A stretch of 64,000 nt of DNA from CAVQBP01 sp963723205 (lineage in GTDB: Bacteria > Bacteroidota > Ignavibacteria > Ignavibacteriales > Ignavibacteriaceae). Position 1 is the stretch's first letter. Each line of letters opens with the position of its first letter. The translations under genes and the position numbers were made by a program. The stretch covers positions 248,001 to 312,000 of the forward strand of contig CAVRQC010000024.1 in assembly GCA_963723205.1 (NCBI GenBank), given 5' to 3'. The notes below the pieces were generated by a model. The model had not been told where the DNA came from, searched no databases, and saw nothing but the letters and a program-made list of their open reading frames with translations. Positions 1-8,912 of the stretch are shown here, one piece after another.

Positions 1-1
1 A

Positions 2-895
2 GAAGTCCATGATATTCCGGTTTATAATAAAGACGTTCATGTTTTTAAAGTATTTGATAAAAACGATTCATTACTTGCACTTTTTTATACTGATTATTTC
101 AAACGCGATAATAAATCCGGTGGTGCATGGATGGATAATTTTGTGCTACAGTCAAAGCTGCTCAGAACAAAGCCGGTAATATATAATGTAGCAAATTTTA
201 CTAAACCTTCCCCGGGTCAGCCCGCTTTGTTAAGCTATGATGATGTAACGACTATGTTCCATGAATTCGGTCATGCTTTACATGGTATGTTTGCTGATGA
301 AGAATATCCAAGCCTTTCGGGCACAAATGTTCCCCGTGATTTTGTTGAATTACCATCACAGTTTAACGAACACTGGGCTCTTTATCCAAAAATTTTGGAA
401 CATTATGCTATAAATTATAAGACCGGCAAACCAATACCCAAAGAGCTGGTAGAGAAGATAAAAGAATCCAATTTGTTTAACCAGGGATATGATTTTACGG
501 AAATTCTTGAAGCAGCAGCTCTGGATATGTCATGGCATACTCTCCCTGCAAATGTACCCGAACAAAATGCAGATAAGTTTGAAGTTGCCAGTTTGAAAAA
601 AGATGGTTTATATATTCCCGAGGTACCTCCGCGTTATCGTTCAAGTTATTTTTTGCATATTTGGGGTAACGGTTATGCTGCGGGTTATTATGCTTATTTA
701 TGGTCGGAGATGCTGGATGACGATGCATTTCAATGGTTTATGGATCACGGCGGACTAACACGCAAAAACGGTGACCGCTTCAGGAATATGATATTGTCAC
801 GCGGTGCAACTGAAGATTATAATAAGATGTTCCGTGATTTTACCGGACATAATCCTGAAATTGGACCGATGCTTAAGGATCGCGGACTTGAGTAA
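2..895 (+). CDS. dcp: Peptidyl-dipeptidase Dcp, M3 family, C-terminal part
   Basis: Zinc metallopeptidase that removes dipeptides from peptide C-termini. The reading frame is open from the left edge, so this is the C-terminal part of a gene that starts outside the window; the Met at 131 is internal. The M3 zinc motif HEFGHALHGMF lies around base 260, and the third ligand is probably the Glu of FVELPSQ about 30 residues later. The block EYPSLSGTNVPRDFVE is typical of M3 Dcp/oligopeptidases, as is the closing stretch GYAAGYYAYLWSEMLDDDAF. The gene ends at TAA 893-895 and is followed by about 420 bases without a gene. Thimet-type oligopeptidase is the alternative within the family. Confidence 0.93.
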   Translation, partial: EVHDIPVYNKDVHVFKVFDKNDSLLALFYTDYFKRDNKSGGAWMDNFVLQSKLLRTKPVIYNVANFTKPSPGQPALLSYDDVTTMFHEFGHALHGMFADEEYPSLSGTNVPRDFVELPSQFNEHWALYPKILEHYAINYKTGKPIPKELVEKIKESNLFNQGYDFTEILEAAALDMSWHTLPANVPEQNADKFEVASLKKDGLYIPEVPPRYRSSYFLHIWGNGYAAGYYAYLWSEMLDDDAFQWFMDHGGLTRKNGDRFRNMILSRGATEDYNKMFRDFTGHNPEIGPMLKDRGLE

Positions 896-1188
896 CTTTA
901 AATAATTGTAAAAGTGAATTAATAAACTTTAAAAGTAGGTGATTCTAAAAGTAATATTAGAATAAATCTTTTTTATTCAAATATCTTTCTAATTATTATC
1001 TAATAATGTCGCTCTTTCATGGTTCCAATTTGTCGTTACATTTTGCACTTTTATAATAATATCAGTTGTTCGGTCTTAAAGAATAACAAACGGGCAAAGT
1101 TAGTATACCCTGCTCATTAAATCCGGTATCAAAAATCCGAATTTGGGATTGTAAATTTCATTTTCTATTTACCATGTTCCATTTTGGA
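896..1188. other. Non-coding gap before the sigma54 activator gene
   Basis: No ORF of useful size and no RNA gene was seen here. The stretch lies upstream of a -24/-12 promoter (1189-1204), so it is where an upstream activator site would be expected. I could not identify a clear inverted repeat. Confidence 0.4.
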
Positions 1189-1204
1189 TGGCAACTGCAT
1201 TGCC
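1189..1204 (+). promoter_or_regulatory. Sigma54 (-24/-12) promoter of the activator gene
   Basis: The sequence TGGCAACTGCATTGCC has GG (1190-1191) and GC (1202-1203) separated by exactly 10 bases, within a TGGCA...TTGC context that matches the RpoN consensus. It lies about 125 bases before the ATG of a protein that itself carries a sigma54-interaction AAA+ domain, which suggests autoregulation. The match is by eye. Confidence 0.65.
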
Positions 1205-1327
1205 TAATATTGATTAAATGGCTGATTGAATCAATAATCAACCGTTCATCCAATCTTTCTTGAATTTTCATCTTACAATAATTAGTTTACTTAATAATAA
1301 TTAGCTACGAAATGGGGCGTGTTTGAT

Positions 1328-4300
1328 ATGCCATTACATTTCATATCGGGTAGGGAACTGCAAAAGTATTTATTAAAAACACTAATTCCTCTTAATTTAT
1401 TTTTCACAATAATCTTTATAATAACAAGCGTAAATCTTTACAGCCAGAGCTCTAATTTAGTATTTGAACAATTATTTCTTGAACATGGCCTTTCACAAAG
1501 TATAGTTAAATGTATTGTACAGGATAAGGAAGGCTTCATGTACTTTGGCACCGAAGACGGATTAAACCGTTATGACGGTTATACATTCACGGTAATGAGA
1601 AATAATCCTGAAGACACAAACAGCTTAAGCTATAATGATATTAATACTATTTGCATTGATGCGGAAGGGAATATCTGGATCGGTACATTTAACTCGGGTT
1701 TGAATAAATATAACCCTTACAGGAAAAAGATAACAAGGTTTACATATGATCATAGTAATGCTAATACTATCAGTCATAATAATATTAATGCTATTTGTGC
1801 AGACAGCTCGGGAATAGTCTGGGTAGGGACTGATAATGGATTGAATAAATTAACACCAAGAGATTTAAAAAAAGATGATTATGTAATTGAAAGAATTTTT
1901 AATCAACCTTCAAATGAACTATCATTAAGTAGTAATACTGTTTATTCTTTGATGCTGGATAATTCTTCAAACTTATGGATTGGTACAGCAGACGGATTAA
2001 ATATTTTAAGTAAAAACAGAAATGGTTCGAATGGATATTCTTTCTTACATTTCAGCTCAGGTAGTTCTAAGGATTCCTCGCTTAGTGATAATACAGTAAG
2101 AACTATTTACCAGGACAGTAAACAAAATATCTGGATAGGAACCGAAAACGGATTAAATAAAGTATTAAGAAATTCTCAGAATGGCATAAAAGGTTTTAAA
2201 AAATATTTGAATGATGTTCAAAATGTTGAAAGCCTGAGTCATAATCAAGTATATGCCATATGTGAAGATAGTGAAGAGAAATTATGGATTGGGACGAACG
2301 GGGGAGGACTTGGTATATTAGATGAGAATAATGATTCTTTTACGAGATACATTCATGACCCGCTTGATCCGCGTTCTCTGACATATAATGAAGTCAGAGC
2401 TATATTTAAAGACAAGTCGGGTACAATGTGGATTGGAACGTATGGCAGCGGAATTGATAAAGTGTCAAGAAGTGCCGGAGAGTTTATTCTATATAAATAC
2501 AGACCTAACGATAATAACGGTTTAAGTCATCCAATTGTTTGGGCAATCTATGAAGACAATAATGGTATTTTGTGGATAGGCACACACGGCGGCGGCTTAA
2601 ATAAACTGGATCGAAAAAGAAACAAGTATGAATATTACAGGCATAATCCAAACAATAAAAACAGTTTAAGTAATGATATAGTAAGAGTTATATATAAGGA
2701 TAGGGAAGGTTACCTCTGGCTTGGGACGCATGGAGGAGGTATCGACCGGTTTAATTCTAATACGAAGGAATTTATTGTATATCAGCATAATCCGGATAAT
2801 CCGGGCAGTCTTGCTCTAAATGAAATTCGGGATATTTATGAAGATAGTGAGGGAAATATTTGGGTAGGCACATATGGTCAGGGATTGGATAAACTTAACA
2901 GGGAGACCGGAATATTTACTCACTACAAAAACGATCCGGAAAACAGTAAAAGTTTAAGCAACAATTTTGTCAGAATTATGTATGAAGATAAATCCGGTCA
3001 ACTGTGGATAGGCACTGAAGGGGGCGGACTAAATAAATTTGATAGAGAGTCAAATTCTTTTGAACATTTTCCTGCTGATCCGAATAATTCTTCAAGTTTA
3101 AATAGTGACTATATATTTGCTATTCACGAAAGTCCGGAAGGTGTTTTGTGGCTTGGAACCTGGGGGGGAGGTCTTAATAAATTTAATATAAAGACTAAAA
3201 CCGTTGAACATTTCACTACTAATGATGGTTTGCCGAGCAATTCTATTTATGGAATTCTTGAAGATGAGCATGGGAATCTCTGGCTAAGTACAAATAATGG
3301 AGTATCAAGGTTTAATCGTACGACAAGATCTTTTAATAATTATAATATTAAAGATGGACTCCAGGATAATGAGTTTAACGGCGGTTCTTATTTTAAAGGC
3401 AGAAACGGGGAAATGTTCTTCGGGGGAATAAAAGGATTTAATTCATTCTTTCCTGAAAATATAAGGGATAATAATTTTATACCGAATGTTGTTATTACTT
3501 CTTTTCAAAAATTCAATAAAGAAATTGAATTCGATCAACCGGTATACTCTGTTGAAAATATTGATCTTTCATATAAAGATTATGTATTCACTTTTGAATT
3601 TGCTTCACTTGATTTTTCTGCGCCCGAAAAGAATAAGTATGCATATAAAATGGAAGGACTGGATAAAGACTGGATATATACCGGTTCATCAAGAAGGTTC
3701 GCTACATATACAACTTTACCTCCCGGTAAATATATCTTCAGAGTTAAAGGATCTAACAGCGACGGAATTTGGAATGAAAAAGGAGCATTTGTAAATATTA
3801 TTATTTATCCGCCATTCTGGATGACCTGGTGGTTCAGGGGATTGATATTAGCAGTTATTGCTCTTTCGGTATACGTACTATATAAAAAGAGAGTTAAAAA
3901 TCTGGAAGAGAAAAGAAAAGCCCTTTCCGAAAGACTGGAAGAAAAAACAAAACTTTCAAATGATCTTCAAAGTGCTTTATCAGAAGTCGAAATTCTTAAA
4001 AACCGCCTTGAAGCTGAAAATGTTTACCTGCAGGATGAAATAAAACTGCAGCATGATTTTGGCAGTATTATTACTCAAAGTGAAGCGCTTAAAAAAGTGC
4101 TGCATCAAGTTGAACAGGTTGCTTCTACAGATGCCACTGTATTGATTTTAGGTGAATCAGGGACAGGGAAAGAGCTTCTTGCAAGGGCTCTTCACAATAT
4201 CAGCAACAGGAGCGAAAGACCGCTTGTTAAAGTTAATTGTTCTGCATTACCGGCCAATCTTATAGAAAGTGAATTGTTCGGGCATGAGAAAGGTGCATTT

Positions 4301-4990
4301 ACGGGAGCAATTTCAAAAAAAATTGGAAGGTTTGAGCTGGCGGATAAAGGTACTATTTTTTTGGATGAAATAGGTGATTTGCCTGTGGAACTTCAGCCGA
4401 AAATTCTACGCGTTCTGCAGGAAGGAGAATTTGAAAGGATTGGAAATCCAAAAACATTAAAAGTGGATGTCAGAATTATTGCTGCAACAAACAGGAATTT
4501 AAGTGAAGAAATTAAAAATGGAAATTTTCGTGAAGACCTGTATTACAGGCTGAATGTATTTCCAATTTTTATTCCCCCGCTTCGGGATAGAAAAGAAGAT
4601 ATACCGATACTGATAAATTATTTCGTTAATCATTTCAGCAGGAAAGTTGGAAAGAAAATTGAAACTATTTCGCAGGGCATGATGGAACAAATGACGGAAT
4701 ATAACTGGCCGGGCAATATTCGCGAACTTGAAAATATAATTGAACGGGCGGTTATTACTAATGAGGGAAGCAAACTTATCTTAAATGAAATTTTACCTAA
4801 AAAAGTTTATTCGTCACCTGCGGATATAGAATTAAAGACACTCGAAGATTTGGAGAAACAGCATATCGTCAAAGTTCTTGAAAAAACCAACTGGCAGGTA
4901 AGCGGTGATAAGGGAGCTGCAAAAATACTTGGAGTTAAAAGAACTACTCTTGAAGCAAGAATAAAAAAATTAAATATACAGAAGAAATAA
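1328..4990 (+). CDS. Membrane beta-propeller sensor fused to sigma54-dependent activator
   Basis: One-polypeptide transcription regulator of about 1220 residues. Order: N-terminal hydrophobic signal/anchor; about a dozen Reg_prop repeats (LWIGTxGGGLNK type) forming periplasmic propellers; Y_Y_Y domain ending near residue 830; membrane helix near 840-860; coiled coil; AAA+ sigma54-interaction domain with Walker A GESGTGKE (about 944), the sigma54-contact loop GAFTGA (about 991) and Walker B FLDEIGDLP (about 1015); C-terminal Fis-type helix-turn-helix (about 1185-1222). There is no histidine kinase or receiver, so the periplasmic signal should reach the ATPase directly. A GTG at 1319 is in frame, but ATG 1328 has GGGG at 1314-1317 at suitable spacing. 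Sigma54 promoters stand before this gene and before the next one. The ligand is unknown. Confidence 0.9.
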   Translation: MPLHFISGRELQKYLLKTLIPLNLFFTIIFIITSVNLYSQSSNLVFEQLFLEHGLSQSIVKCIVQDKEGFMYFGTEDGLNRYDGYTFTVMRNNPEDTNSLSYNDINTICIDAEGNIWIGTFNSGLNKYNPYRKKITRFTYDHSNANTISHNNINAICADSSGIVWVGTDNGLNKLTPRDLKKDDYVIERIFNQPSNELSLSSNTVYSLMLDNSSNLWIGTADGLNILSKNRNGSNGYSFLHFSSGSSKDSSLSDNTVRTIYQDSKQNIWIGTENGLNKVLRNSQNGIKGFKKYLNDVQNVESLSHNQVYAICEDSEEKLWIGTNGGGLGILDENNDSFTRYIHDPLDPRSLTYNEVRAIFKDKSGTMWIGTYGSGIDKVSRSAGEFILYKYRPNDNNGLSHPIVWAIYEDNNGILWIGTHGGGLNKLDRKRNKYEYYRHNPNNKNSLSNDIVRVIYKDREGYLWLGTHGGGIDRFNSNTKEFIVYQHNPDNPGSLALNEIRDIYEDSEGNIWVGTYGQGLDKLNRETGIFTHYKNDPENSKSLSNNFVRIMYEDKSGQLWIGTEGGGLNKFDRESNSFEHFPADPNNSSSLNSDYIFAIHESPEGVLWLGTWGGGLNKFNIKTKTVEHFTTNDGLPSNSIYGILEDEHGNLWLSTNNGVSRFNRTTRSFNNYNIKDGLQDNEFNGGSYFKGRNGEMFFGGIKGFNSFFPENIRDNNFIPNVVITSFQKFNKEIEFDQPVYSVENIDLSYKDYVFTFEFASLDFSAPEKNKYAYKMEGLDKDWIYTGSSRRFATYTTLPPGKYIFRVKGSNSDGIWNEKGAFVNIIIYPPFWMTWWFRGLILAVIALSVYVLYKKRVKNLEEKRKALSERLEEKTKLSNDLQSALSEVEILKNRLEAENVYLQDEIKLQHDFGSIITQSEALKKVLHQVEQVASTDATVLILGESGTGKELLARALHNISNRSERPLVKVNCSALPANLIESELFGHEKGAFTGAISKKIGRFELADKGTIFLDEIGDLPVELQPKILRVLQEGEFERIGNPKTLKVDVRIIAATNRNLSEEIKNGNFREDLYYRLNVFPIFIPPLRDRKEDIPILINYFVNHFSRKVGKKIETISQGMMEQMTEYNWPGNIRELENIIERAVITNEGSKLILNEILPKKVYSSPADIELKTLEDLEKQHIVKVLEKTNWQVSGDKGAAKILGVKRTTLEARIKKLNIQKK

Positions 4991-5027
4991 ATGACAATAT
5001 TTTGGCTTTTGCCAATATATTGTCATT
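4990..5027 (+). terminator. Hairpin after the sigma54 activator gene
   Basis: A 17-bp stem with one mismatch and a TTTT loop starts at the stop codon. It has no long U tract, so it may be a terminator or an mRNA-stabilising hairpin. It also lies about 95 bases upstream of the next sigma54 promoter. Confidence 0.6.
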
Positions 5028-5120
5028 ATTAATTAATCGAATGTCAGCCGGTTTTAACCTCCGAATATCTACTTTACCACTCAAATAATTTTACAACCGT
5101 TCGTCCTCACCGTCAATAAT

Positions 5121-5136
5121 TGGCAAACCAATTGCA
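5121..5136 (+). promoter_or_regulatory. Sigma54 (-24/-12) promoter of the downstream operon
   Basis: TGGCAAACCAATTGCA has GG (5122-5123) and GC (5134-5135) with exactly 10 bases between them and TTGCA at -12. The predicted start is near 5147 and the first gene begins at 5167. It directly follows the sigma54 activator gene, which suggests local control of the 5167-6858 genes. Confidence 0.75.
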
Positions 5137-5166
5137 TTTCTAATTTCAAAACTTAAAACAAAAAGT

Positions 5167-5511
5167 ATGAAAATGACAGAAGTAGTTAATTATATCTACA
5201 ATACAAAAAACCCGGTTAATGAAATTTTCAACCGTGAATTACCGACCTTAGTAGAAGTCCGGTCTAATTGGAGCGGCGGTTCTCATTTAATGGATCTGAT
5301 AACAAATAAAATCGAACTGGAATATAGTACGGTACTGAATATTATAAGAATTGATTTCGAATCTCATAAAAAATTATTCAACTATATCGGAATAGAAAAG
5401 GCACCGGCTTTTTTACTGATAAATAAAGGTGATGTAATTGAGATAATTAAAGAAACCGTTTCTAAAAAAAGTTTGGAAAAAATTTTAAGTAATCTATTTA
5501 CTGGAAGTTAA
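5167..5511 (+). CDS. Thioredoxin-fold protein lacking the CxxC cysteines
   Basis: A 114-residue cytoplasmic protein with thioredoxin layout: strand PTLVEVRSNW, active-site position, helix, strand IIRIDFESH, KLFNYIGIEKAPAFLLINKGDVIE with the cis-Pro (KAPAF), and a C-terminal helix. Where thioredoxins have WCGPC this protein has WSGGS, so both catalytic cysteines are Ser and it cannot do dithiol exchange. A binding or scaffolding role is inference. It is the first gene after the sigma54 promoter at 5121-5136 and is followed after about 40 bases by secreted HEAT-like proteins. Confidence 0.7.
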   Translation: MKMTEVVNYIYNTKNPVNEIFNRELPTLVEVRSNWSGGSHLMDLITNKIELEYSTVLNIIRIDFESHKKLFNYIGIEKAPAFLLINKGDVIEIIKETVSKKSLEKILSNLFTGS

Positions 5512-5552
5512 TCGTAGTTAATAAATAATAAAAAACCAAGTGGAGGTAAGTG

Positions 5553-6044
5553 ATGAAACATCTAAATCAAATCCGTATAAGTCTGTTCCTGTTTCTGGCT
5601 TTAATTTTTTCTTCTGCATTGTATGCAGGTGAAAGTGATAACCTGATACCCGAAATAATAAAATCTGAAATAAGTGCTATCAAAAGCGCAAATATGTTTA
5701 ATGATTTCTCCTCATTTTCAGAGACTAAATTAGCTGTCATAGAAGAGAATCTTATCCGCGGTGTCAGATCAGATAATTCAGGACTTCAAGCCAGCTGTGC
5801 ATATTTCCTTGGAGAAATGAGATCGGATAATGCAATGATACCATTACTAAAACTTGCAAAGCATGGTGCAACCGAAGAATCCAGGATTATTGCTGCTTTA
5901 TCTCTTTATAAGATTCACTCTAAAATTGGAATGCGCCAGTTAAATGGTCTGGCAAACAGTGACAAGAGTGAATTGGTTCGTAAAGTATTCGACAGAATAT
6001 ATAAAAAGTACATGTGCGATAACTGCTCATTTGAAGAGTTATAG
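5553..6044 (+). CDS. Small secreted HEAT-repeat-like protein
   Basis: About 163 residues with a clear signal peptide (hydrophobic run ending in LYAG). The mature part has helical repeat units resembling HEAT/PBS-lyase repeats: ASCAYFLGEM followed by PLLKLAKHGATEESRIIAALSLYKI. ATG 5553 is preferred over the GTG at 5550 because GGAGGT at 5542-5547 is well spaced. It shares layout with the next gene and with the one at 27547, giving a small paralogous family. The C-terminus has a CDNC pair. Function is unknown; a protein-binding role in the periplasm is inference. Confidence 0.7.
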   Translation: MKHLNQIRISLFLFLALIFSSALYAGESDNLIPEIIKSEISAIKSANMFNDFSSFSETKLAVIEENLIRGVRSDNSGLQASCAYFLGEMRSDNAMIPLLKLAKHGATEESRIIAALSLYKIHSKIGMRQLNGLANSDKSELVRKVFDRIYKKYMCDNCSFEEL

Positions 6045-6111
6045 TTATAAAAAATATTGCAGAGCGAATTTATTTCGCTCTGCAGTAGCTCTAAGTTCAA
6101 AGGAGGGCAAA

Positions 6112-6561
6112 ATGAATAACATAAATTTTGAAATGCTGTATAACAAATTAAAAAATATCTTAATTTTCTTTACAATAATCTTTAGCTCTTTAATATTATC
6201 TAAAGAATTGTTGGCCCAGAATGTATCCATTTCTGAATTAACCCATCATAGATATGCTCTTGAAAATTTGAAACTGGCTTTATCTTCAGATAATTGCGGG
6301 ATCAAACGAAGTGCTATTTACTTAATCGGGAAATTAAAAATTGCTGAAGGCGAAAATTTAATTGAAGAAATGATTTATAATGAAAAAGATCCCTGCAATA
6401 AAATATTAGCAGCATTGGTTCTTATGGAATTAAACAGGGCAAAAGGTATAAATGAACTTAAAAAATTAGTTAAATCCGGTTTGAATGAAGAGGCAAAAAA
6501 ATTGGCATTATTTACTTATTATCAGCATCTTATCAATGATGAAGGTCTTAAAAAAGATTAA
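6112..6561 (+). CDS. Small secreted HEAT-repeat-like protein
   Basis: 149 residues. The start at ATG 6112 is fixed by AGGAGGGC just upstream (6101-6108) and by the signal peptide that follows (hydrophobic run ending in LLAQ). An upstream in-frame extension overlaps the previous gene and is not believed. The mature region is helical with two HEAT-like units (RSAIYLIGKLKIAEGENLIEEM; ILAALVLMELNRAKGINELKKL). It is a paralogue of the previous gene (68 bases apart) and of 27547-28014. Function is unknown. Confidence 0.7.
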   Translation: MNNINFEMLYNKLKNILIFFTIIFSSLILSKELLAQNVSISELTHHRYALENLKLALSSDNCGIKRSAIYLIGKLKIAEGENLIEEMIYNEKDPCNKILAALVLMELNRAKGINELKKLVKSGLNEEAKKLALFTYYQHLINDEGLKKD

Positions 6562-6585
6562 TGCAAGTTTAACCGGAAAGATAAA

Positions 6586-6858
6586 ATGAATTTTGTAATT
6601 ATCTTTACATTTTTTGCTGCATTAGCAATAGTAATTTATTTAGTAAGCAGTATTATGATTTATGATCAATTGAAAAAAAGAGATATAAAAGTAAGCTTTC
6701 TCTTTCTTCGTTTTTTAATCCCGTTTTATGCACATAAATATAAGGAAATGACTATAGCCGAAACGGGGAAGACAGGTTCGTTGTTTTATTGGTGGATAAT
6801 TTCAATTAATACTGCTTTGGTATTTGCAGCAGCGGCGATTGCTCTTAAATACATCTAG
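6586..6858 (+). CDS. Small membrane protein, two helices
   Basis: 90 residues with an N-terminal membrane helix, a basic middle segment (DQLKKRDIKVSF, YAHKYKEMT) and a second helix at the C-terminus. No family was recognised. It starts 24 bases after the HEAT-like gene and is probably cotranscribed with it. Confidence 0.55.
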   Translation: MNFVIIFTFFAALAIVIYLVSSIMIYDQLKKRDIKVSFLFLRFLIPFYAHKYKEMTIAETGKTGSLFYWWIISINTALVFAAAAIALKYI

Positions 6859-6968
6859 TAATCTTATTATTATACCTTTACAAAAATTTATTAGTTAAAT
6901 TAAATCATCATAATTCCGGGTTTATTTTTATAGTAATTTTAGAAAAGAATAAAGACCGGGGGGTAATA

Positions 6969-7205
6969 ATGAAACAAACACTATTCTGGATTTTCGGAAT
7001 TCTTCAGAGTCTTTCTTTAAGCATAATAATTTTTCTTTTATTCAGAGCTTTAATACAAATTAAAGGGGAGAATATTGTTGGTTTGGACACTCAAATATTG
7101 ATGAGTATATCTTTTCCTCTTTTCCTGCTTTTGGTTGAATATACAATTTATACAAAAGATAGAATTAATGGTTCACCCCCGGAGAATCTATTGAAAAATG
7201 ATTAA
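6969..7205 (+). CDS. Small membrane protein, two helices
   Basis: 78 residues with two predicted membrane helices and a charged tail. The ATG is preceded by a strong Shine-Dalgarno-like GGGGGG (6958-6963). It lies 18 bases before the S41 peptidase gene, suggesting coexpression. Family not recognised. Confidence 0.5.
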   Translation: MKQTLFWIFGILQSLSLSIIIFLLFRALIQIKGENIVGLDTQILMSISFPLFLLLVEYTIYTKDRINGSPPENLLKND

Positions 7206-7223
7206 TAAATTTAGCTGTAAAAA

Positions 7224-8879
7224 ATGAGAATCTTTTTCTCTCTGTTTATGTTTATTCTTTTAATCAATCTAAATGCGCAGACAACTGTTACATTCAGATT
7301 GAAAATGCAGGCGATGATTGAAAAAGAATTATTTTCACCGGGTAAAAATGAGAGAGTATTTGTAAGAGGAAGTTTTAATCAATGGAATAAAAATAACTGC
7401 GAATTGCTCAAAAATAAATTTGATGATATTTATACCGGAAAGTTTAATGTAAATGTAAATATTGGCGATACAATTGAGTACAAATTTATCCTGGCAAAAA
7501 GTAATGGCCGGATATACTGGGAGAGAAATCCAAATCCTTCGAACACGAATAATGGTAACAGAAGATTAATTATTAAAAATTCTGATTTTGTTTTGCCGGC
7601 GGCTTTATTCGATTATGATGAATATATAAAATATCCTGTACTTTTTGGAAAAGAAAAGCTGCAGGAGGATTTCCGGGAGATGCGTAAAATACTGGAGGAA
7701 AATCATCCGGCACTTTACGATTATACTGATAAACACACGCTTGATTCACTTTTTGAATATCACTATTCGCAGATAGACAAACCTTTGAAATTTAATGAAA
7801 TTTATAAAAATCTTTCATCAGTTCTTTCCAGAATCGGCTGCGGACATACAAAATTGTGGATTCCGTCTGATTATTGGTATGCCGTTCCGGATAATTTTTT
7901 CCCATTTAAACTTCATTTCAGCAAAGATAAAATTTATGTTGATGGCCATTACTCAGCTGATACGACAATTCCGGATGGCAGTGAAATCATTTCAATAAAT
8001 AATAAACCAATACATGAGATTATTTCGGATTTGGAATCAATAACTTCGTCGGATGCTTTTATTAAAGCATTTAAATCAAAGAGTGTAGAAAAGAATTTTT
8101 CGAAAGAGTATGCATTATATTACGGTTATCCTGAAATTTTTGGTATTAAATATATTTCACCGGGCAAATTGAAAGAAGAAGAAACCAGACTTCTGCCTGT
8201 AGATTTTGAAAAAATTAATAAGTACCCGGACAGAGGAGATGAACTATCTTTAAAATTGTCTGTTGAAACTAACTCAGCGCTTCTTACAATAAATACATTC
8301 ATTTATTATGATCAGCAGGAAATGTTCCGGAAATTTATCGATAGCTCTTTCCTTTCCATACAAAAAGAAAAGATAAAAAACCTTATCATAGATCTGAGGG
8401 GTAATGACGGAGGCGATCCTTTTTGCTCATCATATTTATTATCTTATATTGAAAATGATCCGGTTCCGTATTTTGCAGAAAATTACGGAAGATACAAATC
8501 TTTGTCTGAACCGATACCCATGGCAGCTAATCATTTTGCAGGTAATATCTACACTTTGATTAATGGAAGCTGCTTTTCTACTACAGGTCATTTTTGTGCA
8601 CTCTTAAAATATAATCATATCGGAAAACTTGTAGGAACAGAAACAGGTGCTACTTACACTTGTACGGGTTCTGTGCTATATAAAAATTTAAAAAATACAC
8701 ATCTTATATTAGGTACAGCACGGAAACAAAGATATAATGCCGCCGTAAGGAATATGGACAGGTCTAGAGGTGTAATACCCGATTACCATGTAGAAAGATC
8801 GCAAAATGATATAATTACTAATTCTGATACTGAACTGAATTTTGTTTTGGATATGATTAAAAACAGCATGGAGGATTAA
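7224..8879 (+). CDS. Secreted S41-family peptidase with N-terminal starch-binding-like domain
   Basis: 551 residues. Signal peptide ends near LNAQ. Residues about 20-115 look like a CBM20/CBM48-type beta-sandwich (VFVRGSFNQWN, IGDTIEYKFIL, WERNPNPSN). The rest matches S41 C-terminal processing/tricorn-type peptidases: a four-helix region (DFREMRKILEENHPALYDY), a PDZ-like segment, then LIIDLRGNDGGD and the nucleophile region NGSCFSTTGHFCALLK, where the Ser after CF is probably catalytic. It is likely periplasmic or outer-membrane associated. The glycan-binding-like front domain is unusual for a peptidase. Confidence 0.8.
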   Translation: MRIFFSLFMFILLINLNAQTTVTFRLKMQAMIEKELFSPGKNERVFVRGSFNQWNKNNCELLKNKFDDIYTGKFNVNVNIGDTIEYKFILAKSNGRIYWERNPNPSNTNNGNRRLIIKNSDFVLPAALFDYDEYIKYPVLFGKEKLQEDFREMRKILEENHPALYDYTDKHTLDSLFEYHYSQIDKPLKFNEIYKNLSSVLSRIGCGHTKLWIPSDYWYAVPDNFFPFKLHFSKDKIYVDGHYSADTTIPDGSEIISINNKPIHEIISDLESITSSDAFIKAFKSKSVEKNFSKEYALYYGYPEIFGIKYISPGKLKEEETRLLPVDFEKINKYPDRGDELSLKLSVETNSALLTINTFIYYDQQEMFRKFIDSSFLSIQKEKIKNLIIDLRGNDGGDPFCSSYLLSYIENDPVPYFAENYGRYKSLSEPIPMAANHFAGNIYTLINGSCFSTTGHFCALLKYNHIGKLVGTETGATYTCTGSVLYKNLKNTHLILGTARKQRYNAAVRNMDRSRGVIPDYHVERSQNDIITNSDTELNFVLDMIKNSMED

Positions 8880-8912
8880 AATATTTTTCATCAATATTTC
8901 TGATTTGATTTT

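Noticed and set aside
5944..6111. Longer start for the second HEAT-like gene
   Set aside because: It overlaps the previous gene and hides a good signal peptide that begins at ATG 6112 after AGGAGGGC.
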